Below, piece by piece: positions 9,364 to 16,416 of a stretch of 23,684 bases of DNA. Numbering within the stretch: position 1 is the stretch's first letter; each line of letters opens with the position of its first letter. Origin of the DNA: an uncultured candidate division Zixibacteria bacterium (GTDB lineage Bacteria > Zixibacteria > MSB-5A5 > GN15 > FEB-12); NCBI GenBank assembly GCA_913009765.1, contig CAJVYT010000021.1, forward strand, positions 1 to 23,684, written 5' to 3'. Position numbers and translations under genes: made by a program. Under the pieces are notes generated by a model. It ran no database searches and was not told the DNA's origin. It was given only the letters and a program-made list of their open reading frames with translations.

Positions 9364-10083
9364 TTGTTCATACCAATTCGAGATGATGCCCCGACTGTCC
9401 GCACTCCGTATGTCACCATCGGAATTATAGCGTTAAACTGTTTGATATTTCTTATTTCATATATGCAGGGAGGGGATGCATTTACTAAGATAATCTACCG
9501 TTTTGGTTTTATTCCGGTAGAGCTAACACATTCTGTCGAACTGACCCCGATGCTTTCTGCTTCTCCATATCTGACAATGTTTACCTCAATGTTTATGCAT
9601 GGAGGATGGCTGCACTTGATAGGTAATATGTTATTTTTATGGATATTTGGAAATAATATTGAAGATTACTTTGGACCTATTAAATTTATCTTTTTCTATA
9701 TTGCTTCCGGTTTGGCAGCTATTGGTCTGTTCACTCTGTTTGGACCAAACTCACAAGTTCCGCTTGTGGGAGCATCAGGGGCGATAGCCGGCTTAATGGG
9801 TGGCTATATGATATTACATCCAAAAGCAAAAATTACTATTTTAATAATCTATTTCTTTATTCAATTTGTGCATCTCCCTGCTAAAGTGGTTGTCGGTATT
9901 TGGTTTGCTATTCAGCTGTTTATGTCATTTACCGGAAACTCCGGCGGCGGTGTGGCATATTTAGCTCATGTCGGCGGATTTGTATTTGGTTGGGTTGTGT
10001 TAAAACTTATTGTCAAAATTACCGGACGAGGCGGTGGTTCAGTACAAGGCGACAGACAACGAGTTTACCGTATGAACTGGTAA
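9364..10083 (+). CDS. Rhomboid family intramembrane serine protease
   Basis: Six or so membrane segments in 239 residues, with the rhomboid hallmarks: HGGWLHLIGN in the second helix region (H79, H84, N88), the serine in GASGA (S138) and the histidine in AHVGG (H202), so the catalytic Ser-His pair is intact. Rhomboids cut membrane proteins within or next to the bilayer; the substrate here is unknown. The start is TTG at 9364: TGAGGA lies 9 bases before it, and FIPIRDDAPTVRTPYVT is a standard N-terminus for bacterial rhomboids. It lies 19 bases after the M23 peptidase gene, so the two are probably co-transcribed. Whether the peptidase is a substrate or only a neighbour is not shown. The C-terminus is short, Gly/Arg-rich and cytoplasmic. 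Confidence 0.93.
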   Translation: MFIPIRDDAPTVRTPYVTIGIIALNCLIFLISYMQGGDAFTKIIYRFGFIPVELTHSVELTPMLSASPYLTMFTSMFMHGGWLHLIGNMLFLWIFGNNIEDYFGPIKFIFFYIASGLAAIGLFTLFGPNSQVPLVGASGAIAGLMGGYMILHPKAKITILIIYFFIQFVHLPAKVVVGIWFAIQLFMSFTGNSGGGVAYLAHVGGFVFGWVVLKLIVKITGRGGGSVQGDRQRVYRMNW

Positions 10084-10480
10084 CAACTGCATCCTTTTTA
10101 TTTCTCAATCTATGTTATGGCAGAACCACTAAAGGGTTCTTCCCTACTTATTCCTATTCTCATAGTAGGTTGTCGGGTTTCTCACAATTATATTTTTTAG
10201 AATCGGAACACCGACCTGCTATGATAAAAGTCAAATGTTATTTATAGTTTATCTCAAAATAATTTATATATCTTCAGAATATCTTTACAACCTGCTATTC
10301 GTGGTTTTCCCACAGTTTACTTATTCGAAAAGTCGAAAATAGTGTCAACATCCTACAAAACGTGCATCATACACAAGGTCGGCTTCGTCATACACCTAAT
10401 TTCGAATCTGAAATAAAGAGATCTTCTGAATATTTTCTATTCCTATTATTAGTAAATTTCATTTGTAACTGCTTCTTCTT
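10084..10480. other. Non-coding gap between rhomboid gene and IS110 remnant
   Basis: No gene is supported in these 397 bases. It holds an imperfect hairpin at 10122-10140 (AGAACC/GGTTCT), an inverted repeat pairing 10162-10170 with 10214-10222 (ATAGTAGGT/ACCTGCTAT, one G-T pair), and a second copy of ACCTGCTAT at 10290-10298. Part of the right side (about 10250-10480) probably belongs to the 3' non-coding end of the IS110 element, but no boundary could be fixed. Confidence 0.5.
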
Positions 10481-11544
10481 TTATTCTATCACACCAATAG
10501 TATATGGCTGACCGGTCAACTCTACCGCTCGTATTCGAACTGCAAGTTTGCGAGCTACTGCTACTATTGCCTTTTTCTTACTACCCGAATTTCTCCATAC
10601 CGATTGAAACTTATCAAGCAATACAGGGTCAAGTTTTATAGCACGCCAAGCGGACTGAATCAGCCAACTGCGTATGTTACCGGAACCCTGACAAGTGATT
10701 CGACCGCGATGAATTGATTCTCCGGTTGAATACTCGCTTGCGGTCAAACCGGTAAATGATGCGAAATGTTTACCACTTGGGAAACGGCTTAAATCACCCC
10801 ACTCCAAAGTAAAACGGATTGCAGTCAACCAGCCTATTCCAGGATGACTCTGTTTTAATGCTATCGACTTACTATAACGTTCTTTCTTACATAATTCCTT
10901 TAACTGTCCAAACAACTCATCTTTTACATTTAAAAGATAATCTAAAAGGTCTAAATAAGTATCCAGACAAATTTGTAATGGTTTGTTCAACTTCAATAAC
11001 TTCAAACTTTCATATTGGGATGATCGCCATGAGCCTGACGGTAAATCTCCATTTAATCCGTGAAAATCTAAAAACTTGCGTATCTGATTCTTCGTCGAAG
11101 TTATCTTGCTTTGAATTTGATCTAATGTTCGGCTTATCTGACGGTCTTCACGAAGTTCTCTGTCATGTACAAAACAGCGACTATAATCGCCGCTCTCTAA
11201 ATTTAAAGCTAAACGACGGGCGCATCCACTTTGTCAGTCTTGAATTTACTCACTTTAGCCTGTGTCACTTTATGAGCCGGGGTAACTATACATTCTATCC
11301 CATCTGATTGAAGTTTATCATGAAGCCAGAATCCTGAAAATCCGGCTTCATACATGACCTGTATCTGACAGTCAGGAAACTTGTTCTGAAGATAGCTGTA
11401 AAGTACTTTATAATCTGCCGGCATAGATGTCTCCTGAACTATCATCTTGTCACAACGGACACAAATCTTCCAAGTGCGTTTTGAATCTTCTAAACCGATA
11501 AAAATACGGTTGCTTTTTACGATATGGTTCTGCATCTTTCTCAT
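10481..11544 (-). pseudogene. IS110-family transposase with a frameshift (DEDD plus Transposase_20 domains)
   Basis: The first part (11544 to about 11221) encodes the RuvC-like DEDD domain: IGLEDSKRTW near the start, YEAGFSGFWLHDKL, and KTDKVDA. It then shifts frame and hits a TAG within four codons. Reading the next frame from 11218 gives RRLALNLESGDYSR and continues with no stop to 10481, through a helical linker to the C-terminal domain with HPGIG, FPSGKHFASFTGL, the serine region ASEYSTGES and GRIT-x-QGSGNIRSWLIQSAW. Removing two bases at about 11219-11222 (GATGCGCCCGT to GATGCCCGT) restores KTDKVDARRLA, the family consensus, and one 353-residue protein. So a single 2-base insertion broke an otherwise intact gene. 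AGGAGA lies about 7 bases before the ATG at 11544. In the first motif the acidic residues are ED where GxDxxK is usual; this may be a subgroup trait. Confidence 0.88.
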
Positions 11545-11633
11545 GAGGTTGTCTCCTGTTAAAATTGTGTCATCCGCTATGGCGGTGGAACACGGGATTA
11601 AAGGTTTTTATTTTAATATAATGAGACAACCTC
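11545..11633 (-). promoter_or_regulatory. Structured leader of the IS110 transposase, may block its ribosome site
   Basis: In the minus-strand RNA the arm GAGGTTGTCTC (11633-11623) is perfectly complementary to GAGACAACCTC (11555-11545). The second arm overlaps the AGGAGA ribosome site and ends at the ATG. Between the arms is a smaller hairpin (CCGC/GCGG, 11574-11585) enclosed by GTGT/ACAC (11567-11570 with 11590-11593). Pairing of the long arms would mask translation initiation. The non-coding ends of IS110 elements can also encode a bridge RNA, so part of this could be guide RNA; that is inference. Confidence 0.5.
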
Positions 11634-11754
11634 TTTCTTTTTATTACTTTTATAACATAGTAACTACAAGTGTATAGGAAAAGAATCCAAAAGGGTAGAG
11701 ACCTATTTAGGTATTTGTCAATGTAAAGGCTAAGAAATCTAATTTTATTGTAAC

Positions 11755-11773
11755 GACAGGGAATTGCCCTGTC
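11755..11773. promoter_or_regulatory. Perfect palindrome upstream of the tetR-like gene
   Basis: GACAGGG and CCCTGTC (7-bp arms, 5-base spacer AATTG) end 17 bases before the ATG at 11791. The position suits a TetR autoregulatory operator. However, a clearly related 7-5-7 sequence occurs at 18852-18870 with no regulator nearby, so it may instead be a member of a dispersed palindrome family. Confidence 0.4.
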
Positions 11774-11790
11774 TCACAGAAAGTAAAAAT

Positions 11791-12450
11791 ATGCGAAACC
11801 TATTCTTAGATGAAAATATCATTGCCGAACTTGTCGAGAGAAAAGTAATTTTTGACACTTTCAGACGGCTGCCTTCCGATAAAAAGAACCGTATATATCA
11901 AACAGCGGTTTCTTTGTTTGCCGAATACGGCTACGATGGTCTGTCGGTTGATTTAGTCTGTGAAAAAGCATCAATCTCCAAAGGCTCTTTTTTTCAATAT
12001 TTCCCGTCAAAATCTCATCTATTTGAATTCGTTATTCTGATTTTCGATGATTATCTTGCAAAATGGGTAGAAGAAATCCAAAAACTGGAAACATCTGTCA
12101 TGGCAAAGGACAGGCTGTTGTATCTCTATCAGGCATTAGTACTCAATTCAAGATTGTTTAAAGATGAAGAGCGGTTTTTTCTTTATGTAAGTTCGTCTAT
12201 GAATCATTCTACAGTTGTTATTGAGGGGATAGATTTAGCACGGCATTTCAAAAAGTATGTTAATGAAATAATCTTTCGCGGGGTCAAAACAGGAGAGATT
12301 CGGGGCGATGTCGAGGTCGAACTGACCGGTTATTTGGTGTCGCTTATAATTGAAGGGCTGTTAAGAAGACAATATACCGACAAACGAATGCCTTTAAAAG
12401 AGACCGAGGAATATTTGATTACATTTTTATTTGATGGTATTCGGGCGTGA
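11791..12450 (+). CDS. TetR/AcrR family transcriptional regulator
   Basis: A 219-residue one-component regulator from the ATG at 11791. The N-terminal domain has the TetR pattern: KKNRIYQTAVSLFAEYGYDGLSVDLVCEKA (about 31-60), then ISKGSFFQYFPSKSHLF (about 62-78), with the recognition helix at SKGSFFQYF. The C-terminal ligand and dimer domain (about 90-219) is all-helical and divergent, so no ligand can be suggested. An extra stretch of about 28 residues (NLFLDENIIAELVERK) precedes the TetR domain. An in-frame TTG at 11764 would place the start within a palindrome and is less likely. The gene stands alone: no efflux pump or enzyme lies beside it, so its target is unknown. It sits between the IS110 remnant and a repeat-flanked gene. 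Confidence 0.88.
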   Translation: MRNLFLDENIIAELVERKVIFDTFRRLPSDKKNRIYQTAVSLFAEYGYDGLSVDLVCEKASISKGSFFQYFPSKSHLFEFVILIFDDYLAKWVEEIQKLETSVMAKDRLLYLYQALVLNSRLFKDEERFFLYVSSSMNHSTVVIEGIDLARHFKKYVNEIIFRGVKTGEIRGDVEVELTGYLVSLIIEGLLRRQYTDKRMPLKETEEYLITFLFDGIRA

Positions 12451-12487
12451 GAATCTCTTATTCGTTGGGAACAGAGAATGTGTAATG

Positions 12488-12552
12488 CCTTTCGAGAGTT
12501 TTGCGTGTGCCAATTTATTGCTTATCTATAGTGCGTGTATAGCAAGCAGGCA
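12488..12552 (+). repeat. 65-bp direct repeat, copy 1
   Basis: Matches 13839-13903 at 63 of 65 positions (the two differences are adjacent, AA versus TT at 12512-12513). It can fold: TGTGCC (12506-12511) with GGCACA (12549-12554), TTGC with GCAA, and TATA with TATA around the loop GTGCGTG (12531-12537). TGCGTGT occurs twice inside. A further shared word, TTGTTTACAT, follows both copies at different distances (12568-12577 here). Confidence 0.9.
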
Positions 12553-12602
12553 CAATTAAAATATTTTTTGTTTACATAGCTTATCCTCCATTCATTTAAT
12601 GG

Positions 12603-13676
12603 TTATAATTGAGGTGGTAAAACAGAGCTGGTCAGGTTCCACCACCACCACAAATCAGCTCTTCTTTCAACCATTCTGCTCTTTACAATAGTCATAGTTT
12701 CTATCTCGGCAGCTGTTATATAACCACCTAACCCAACTGTTGTTACCCATTTACCGTCAGAAGTAACAGCTACCTCTTGGGCAATCATACCTTTTATTGA
12801 ATCATTTTCTGTTCCCGGAAAATTAAGGGTACTGATTTCTAAAAGTTCATTTTTATCAACATCATAAGCATTATAGTACGGAGGAGGAAAGGTACCAACC
12901 ATCATAGTTCCCGGGTTTGTGAAAAATACAAATTTTCCATCCGGAGAAATAGTCATCAAACCATGTCCAGGGCTGTGAACATTTATAAATATGATAGAAT
13001 CTACAGAAAAGTCATAAACTTCAAAAGCTGTTGCATCCCAGTTAAAATAGTTTAAGAAAAATAACTTCTGTCCGTCATAAGATGGTATTGGTCGTCCTGC
13101 CAAGACATCAATTTGTTTTTCAGTTTTGGAAAAATTATTTTCTCTATCAAGTATTATTAAATTAGGAGTAGTTGAGTTAAAACAGAATAATTTTTTGTTG
13201 TCTCTAGTGAAAACAGCACGAGCAACATCGGTAGTGTCATGATAGATAAGAGAATAGTTATCAGCATCTATTATATTTAACTCTGTTCCATCTGAAATAG
13301 CTATAAGCTGAGAATCGGGTGAACATGACATTCTGCCGAAGTAAGGCAAAACTGAGATAATCTGTTGAGTTTCAATATCATAAACTTCTGTTTTTCCGTT
13401 AGAATGTAAAAATATCTGTTTCTCGCCAGGTTTTACTTCAAAGAAATTAAAAGTATCAGGCATTAAGATAGAATCTACTTCGTTGGTAGTAGGGCGATAT
13501 CTGTATAGATAAGTAGAGGTTCCATAAGCATCTTCATCTTTTCTAAAATATACAGGATAATCTGTTTTTGTAATCAGAGGCTGTGGTTCGGTTGGTTTTC
13601 CGCACTGACTGCCCGAGAGTGTGACTGCAAGCAGCACAACCCAAAGCCCGATTTGCTTTAATGAAAACTTTCGCAT
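12603..13676 (-). CDS. Predicted exported (possibly lipo-) protein with beta-propeller-like repeats
   Basis: A 357-residue exported protein of unknown function. The signal sequence is clear (RKFSLKQIG, then LWVVLLAVTL) and is followed by SGSQC, with Cys25 as a possible lipid anchor; Q in the position before Cys departs from the usual lipobox, so lipidation is uncertain. The mature part shows repeated strands with SPDSQLIAIS, TRDNKKLFCF, SPDGKFVFF and TSDGKWVTTV at fairly even spacing, as in YncE/WD40-like seven-bladed propellers. Four consecutive Trp near the C-terminus come from a (TGG)4 run. The ATG has GGGAAGG a few bases upstream. It is flanked on both sides by the 65-bp direct repeats, and the neighbours give no functional hint. 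Confidence 0.8.
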   Translation of the reverse strand: MRKFSLKQIGLWVVLLAVTLSGSQCGKPTEPQPLITKTDYPVYFRKDEDAYGTSTYLYRYRPTTNEVDSILMPDTFNFFEVKPGEKQIFLHSNGKTEVYDIETQQIISVLPYFGRMSCSPDSQLIAISDGTELNIIDADNYSLIYHDTTDVARAVFTRDNKKLFCFNSTTPNLIILDRENNFSKTEKQIDVLAGRPIPSYDGQKLFFLNYFNWDATAFEVYDFSVDSIIFINVHSPGHGLMTISPDGKFVFFTNPGTMMVGTFPPPYYNAYDVDKNELLEISTLNFPGTENDSIKGMIAQEVAVTSDGKWVTTVGLGGYITAAEIETMTIVKSRMVERRADLWWWWNLTSSVLPPQL

Positions 13677-14141
13677 AAATCCTTCCCTTTATATTTAATA
13701 ATAAAATTGTTTAGACAGAGATTGTCAGTACAAATGAGTACGCACAAAATGTAAAAATTACGCATGTTTTTCTCCAAACTTTGTTTAAGATTATAAAAAC
13801 AAAGTTCACTTTTAGAACATTATAAATATGTGTTTCATCCTTTCGAGAGTTTTGCGTGTGCCTTTTTATTGCTTATCTATAGTGCGTGTATAGCAAGCAG
13901 GCATATATTGTTTACATTGGTTTTTCTCCTTAAGAATATGTTGATGATATTATCACTACCATAATAAAGGCAATATCTATTTCTGTCACCTCATCAGCAG
14001 TTAGTTAGTTTCTTTATACCAATACAAAATATGACCTCCTAAGTAGACTAAATCTACTATTAATATATACCTCATGCGATATAGCTTGTCAAGTGCTGAT
14101 AAAACAAGTTCGTATCAGCATAAAACACCTAAATCCTTATC
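13677..14141. other. Intergenic region upstream of the tRNA-Leu/tig promoter
   Basis: No gene is supported. It contains copy 2 of the 65-bp repeat and, further on, two inverted repeats: AGTAGA/TCTACT (14042-14047 with 14053-14058) and TGCTGATA/TATCAGCA (14094-14101 with 14113-14120, 11-base spacer). The second ends 21 bases before the -35 box of the tRNA-Leu promoter and could be a regulatory site. Confidence 0.5.
13839..13903 (+). repeat. 65-bp direct repeat, copy 2
   Basis: Same orientation as 12488-12552 and 63 of 65 positions identical. The hairpin pairing is retained, with one G-U in place of G-C in the outer stem (TGTGCC with GGCATA). The two copies are 1351 bp apart, start to start, and bracket the exported propeller gene. 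Confidence 0.9.
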
Positions 14142-14170
14142 TTGACTTGTATTTGTAAAGTCCCTATATT
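14142..14170 (+). promoter_or_regulatory. Strong sigma70-type promoter for tRNA-Leu and probably tig-clpP-clpX
   Basis: TTGACT (14142-14147) and TATATT (14165-14170) are separated by exactly 17 bases, close to consensus. A start near 14177 would put the tRNA 5' end about 7 bases into the transcript. No separate promoter was recognised before tig. Confidence 0.75.
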
Positions 14171-14183
14171 GTCGGGCTGAAAT

Positions 14184-14265
14184 GCGAGAGTGGTGAAATT
14201 GGTATACACGCTAGATTTAGGATCTAGTGCCGCAAGGCGTGGGGGTTCAAGTCCCCCCTTTCGTA
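14184..14265 (+). tRNA. tRNA-Leu (anticodon UAG)
   Basis: An 82-base class II tRNA. The acceptor pairs GCGAGAG with CTTTCGT (including G1-U72 and one inner G-U), with discriminator A at 14265. The D-arm contains AAATTGGTA. The anticodon stem CTAGA/TCTAG encloses TTTAGGA, anticodon TAG, which reads CUN leucine codons. A long variable arm (GCCGCAAGGC) and a T-arm GGGGG-TTCAAGT-CCCCC complete the fold. CCA is not encoded. The sequence resembles the E. coli tRNA-Leu(UAG). G1-U72 in place of G1-C72 is slightly unusual. Confidence 0.95.
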
Positions 14266-14336
14266 TTTTTTATTGCTCAAGCACTTAACATTTAAGAAGA
14301 TATATTGAGCATACAATAATAAATTCGGAGTTTGAC

Positions 14337-15590
14337 GTGAAAGTAGAAATTAAAGAAAAAGAAGAGCTTCTCAAAGAATTATCTGTAGAAGTACCCGCCG
14401 AGACTGTCCAAAAAATCATAGACAAAAAATTGTCCGAACTGCAGCGTGAAACCGAAATTAAAGGATTCCGCAAAGGGAAAGTTCCCATGGATATGATAAA
14501 ACAAACATTCGGTGAAAAAGTAAAATATGAAGCTGCCGAGGATATCTTAAAAGAGACATATCCCGAGGCAATTAAACAGCATGAACTAAAAGTAGCATCT
14601 TACCCCAATGTTACCGCTATGGATTACAACGATAACGGCGAACTTGTCTATACAGCTACTGTCGAAGTTTTTCCGGAAATCGAAAAAGTAATAGTTGACG
14701 GTCTAAAACTTAAAGATACTGTTGTTGAAGTAACCGATGATGATGTCAACGAAGTAGTTGAAATGATGCAAAAAAACTTCTCCGAAATTCGTGAAGTTGA
14801 TCGTCCGATAAATAATACTGATATTGTGATTTTAGATATTGAAAAATTAGAAGATAAAAGCAACGTTATCCCACAGGATAAATTTGAAAACTCCGAGGTT
14901 GATTTAAGCAACAAAATGACTATTAAAGAATTTCAGGATGAACTTCCGGGGCTTAAAAAAGGTGATGAAAAAGAAATCTCAGTCAAATATGCCGATGATT
15001 ACCAAGATGAGAAATTTGCCGGAGCTAAACTAAAATACAAATGTACTGTCAAGCAGGTTAAAGAGCGGATTTTAGAAGAACTAAGCGATGCTTTTGCCAA
15101 AAAAACAGGTCAAGGCGAAACAATGCTTGAACTCAAACTCAAAGTGCGTGAAAATATTCAATTGCAAAAAGAGGATGAGAAAAACAGAGACCGTAAGTCA
15201 ACAGTGATAGATCATATCAATAAAACGAATGAAATACCTGTTCCAAAAGCATTGGTTGAAGATTATCTTAAAAATGTAGTTACAGATTTAAAAAATAAAT
15301 ATAAAGACCAAAAAATAGATGAAGCCGAAATTAAGAAAAATTATGAGCCGGTCGGAATCAGTACAATCCGATGGAATATGCTCATGCACAAATTGGCTGA
15401 ACAGGAAAAAGTAGAAGTAAAAGAAGAAGATATTCAAAGTTTGATTCAGAAATTTGCTAAAAATTACAATATTACACCGGAACAGGCTATTGAATCTATT
15501 CAAAAATCCGGTCAAATAGCTGATTTCAGAGAATCGATTTTGGAAGAAAAAGTCATTGATTTTATTGTCAGTAAGGCAAAAATAAATTAA
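14337..15590 (+). CDS. tig: Trigger factor (ribosome-associated chaperone and prolyl isomerase)
   Basis: Binds the ribosome near the exit tunnel and shields nascent chains. The 417 residues are close to the usual size (E. coli 432). The N-terminal ribosome-binding domain carries the signature GFRKGKVP (43-50). The FKBP-type isomerase domain follows at about 150-245, with the C-terminal helical chaperone arms from about 250 to 400. The start is GTG at 14337 with CGGAG 6 bases upstream; MKVEIKEKEE is a normal trigger factor N-terminus. An imperfect leader hairpin (TGCTCAA 14274-14280 with TTGAGCA 14305-14311) lies between the tRNA and the start. tig-clpP-clpX order is a widespread conserved cluster linking folding and proteolysis. 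Confidence 0.97.
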   Translation: MKVEIKEKEELLKELSVEVPAETVQKIIDKKLSELQRETEIKGFRKGKVPMDMIKQTFGEKVKYEAAEDILKETYPEAIKQHELKVASYPNVTAMDYNDNGELVYTATVEVFPEIEKVIVDGLKLKDTVVEVTDDDVNEVVEMMQKNFSEIREVDRPINNTDIVILDIEKLEDKSNVIPQDKFENSEVDLSNKMTIKEFQDELPGLKKGDEKEISVKYADDYQDEKFAGAKLKYKCTVKQVKERILEELSDAFAKKTGQGETMLELKLKVRENIQLQKEDEKNRDRKSTVIDHINKTNEIPVPKALVEDYLKNVVTDLKNKYKDQKIDEAEIKKNYEPVGISTIRWNMLMHKLAEQEKVEVKEEDIQSLIQKFAKNYNITPEQAIESIQKSGQIADFRESILEEKVIDFIVSKAKIN

Positions 15591-15660
15591 ACCGATACTA
15601 AATAATAAGTAAATGAAAACAATAACAGGACGTTATAAAAGTAAAGGATAGTACGAATCC

Positions 15661-16266
15661 ATGAATGACTTTAATATTGAAAACAATTTCTTAGTACCTA
15701 TGGTCGTTGAACAGACCGGACGGGGCGAACGTGCTTATGATATTTATTCACGTCTTTTAAAAGACAGAATCATCTTTATTGGTACTCCAATTGATGATAA
15801 TATTGCTAATTTAGTCGTAGCTCAGCTTTTATTTTTAGAAGCAGAAGACCCCGAAAAAGATATTTCAATTTATATCAATTCTCCGGGCGGTTCTGTGACA
15901 GCCGGTATGGCTATTTATGATACTATGCAAATGATTAAAGCAGATGTAGCCACAACCTGTATGGGCATGGCAGCATCGATGGGTGCATTTTTACTTACTG
16001 CCGGTACCAAAGGAAAAAGAGCGGCACTCCCGCATGCAAGAATTATGATTCATCAACCTCTTGCCGGTGCTCAAGGACAAATTTCTGATATTGCTATTAT
16101 GACTGAAGAATTTCAGAAAACCAAAAAACGCTTAAACGAATTATTAGTACATCACACCGGACAGCCTCTTGAAAAAATTGAAAAAGATACCGACCGTAAT
16201 TATTTTATGTCTGCAAGCGAATCTAAAGAATACGGTTTAATTGATAAAGTGTATGATCAAAAATAG
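15661..16266 (+). CDS. clpP: ATP-dependent Clp protease proteolytic subunit ClpP, variant triad
   Basis: Serine peptidase forming the double heptameric chamber that works with ClpX. The 201 residues are normal length, with a short N-terminal propeptide (cleavage site not determined). The family motifs are present: YINSPGGS (about 71-78), the serine in GMAASMGAF (S106) and the histidine in IMIHQPL (H131). Aligned without gaps to the B. subtilis protein, the catalytic Asp (in DRD of DTDRDNF) falls on N180 here: the text reads DTDRNYFM, codon AAT. So the triad is Ser-His-Asn. Asn at this place is known for Listeria ClpP1, so it need not abolish function. AAAGGA lies 12 bases before the ATG. It lies 70 bases after tig and 150 bases before clpX. 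Confidence 0.96.
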   Translation: MNDFNIENNFLVPMVVEQTGRGERAYDIYSRLLKDRIIFIGTPIDDNIANLVVAQLLFLEAEDPEKDISIYINSPGGSVTAGMAIYDTMQMIKADVATTCMGMAASMGAFLLTAGTKGKRAALPHARIMIHQPLAGAQGQISDIAIMTEEFQKTKKRLNELLVHHTGQPLEKIEKDTDRNYFMSASESKEYGLIDKVYDQK

Positions 16267-16346
16267 GGATAGATATATTTTTTTTATCTTTAGAAGGACT
16301 CATTGTGTATGTCAGACGTCTTCGCCAACTTAATAAATTTAGTTGT

Positions 16347-16391
16347 TATGTCAGTTCCTGAACTCGCAGAGTGAGTTTGTGAACTGACATA
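16347..16391. repeat. Long hairpin in the clpP-clpX gap
   Basis: A perfect 11-bp outer stem (TATGTCAGTTC 16347-16357 with GAACTGACATA 16381-16391) encloses a second stem AACTC/GAGTT. There is no T-run after it on either strand, so it is not a standard terminator. It ends 25 bases before clpX and may be an RNA processing or attenuation site, or a dispersed palindromic repeat. Confidence 0.75.
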
Positions 16392-16416
16392 AAGAGATAT
16401 TTTAAATAGGATATAA

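Larger units (their letters stand above)
10481..11633 (-). mobile_element. IS110-family insertion sequence, inactivated (boundaries not resolved)
   Basis: The minimal extent is the transposase reading frame plus its structured leader. IS110-family elements usually lack terminal inverted repeats and make little or no target duplication, so their ends cannot be seen by simple inspection, and I could not find them. The transposase carries one frameshift. The leader holds an 11-bp perfect inverted repeat (11545-11555 with 11623-11633). The element lies between the convergent ends of normal chromosomal genes and interrupts no recognisable gene. Confidence 0.8.

Noticed and set aside
10122..10140. 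Terminator after the rhomboid gene
   Set aside because: Only a 6-bp stem followed by TTCCCTAC, with no T-run.
9900..10247. Plus-strand frame overlapping the rhomboid end
   Set aside because: Most of it is the rhomboid gene in another frame and the rest is palindromic gap; no ribosome site.
11215..11225. Programmed -1 frameshifting in the IS110 transposase
   Set aside because: A -1 slip at CCC would also join the frames, but there is no standard slippery heptamer, and removing two bases gives the exact family consensus, which fits a mutation better.
10819..11307. Plus-strand frame opposite the transposase
   Set aside because: Antisense to a clear IS110 transposase and without any recognisable motif.
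11701..11712. ACCTATTTAGGT palindrome as the IS110 end
   Set aside because: No matching sequence was found on the other flank, and IS110 elements usually lack such ends.
11764..11790. TTG start giving a longer TetR protein
   Set aside because: The codon lies inside the perfect palindrome and has no ribosome site; the ATG at 11791 is simpler.
12488..13903. Repeats as a CRISPR array or as integron attC sites
   Set aside because: There are only two copies, more than 1.3 kb apart with a gene between, so not CRISPR. I saw no GTTRRRY/RYYYAAC core pair, so attC is unsupported.
16347..16391. Terminator between clpP and clpX
   Set aside because: The stem is strong, but neither strand has a T-run after it.
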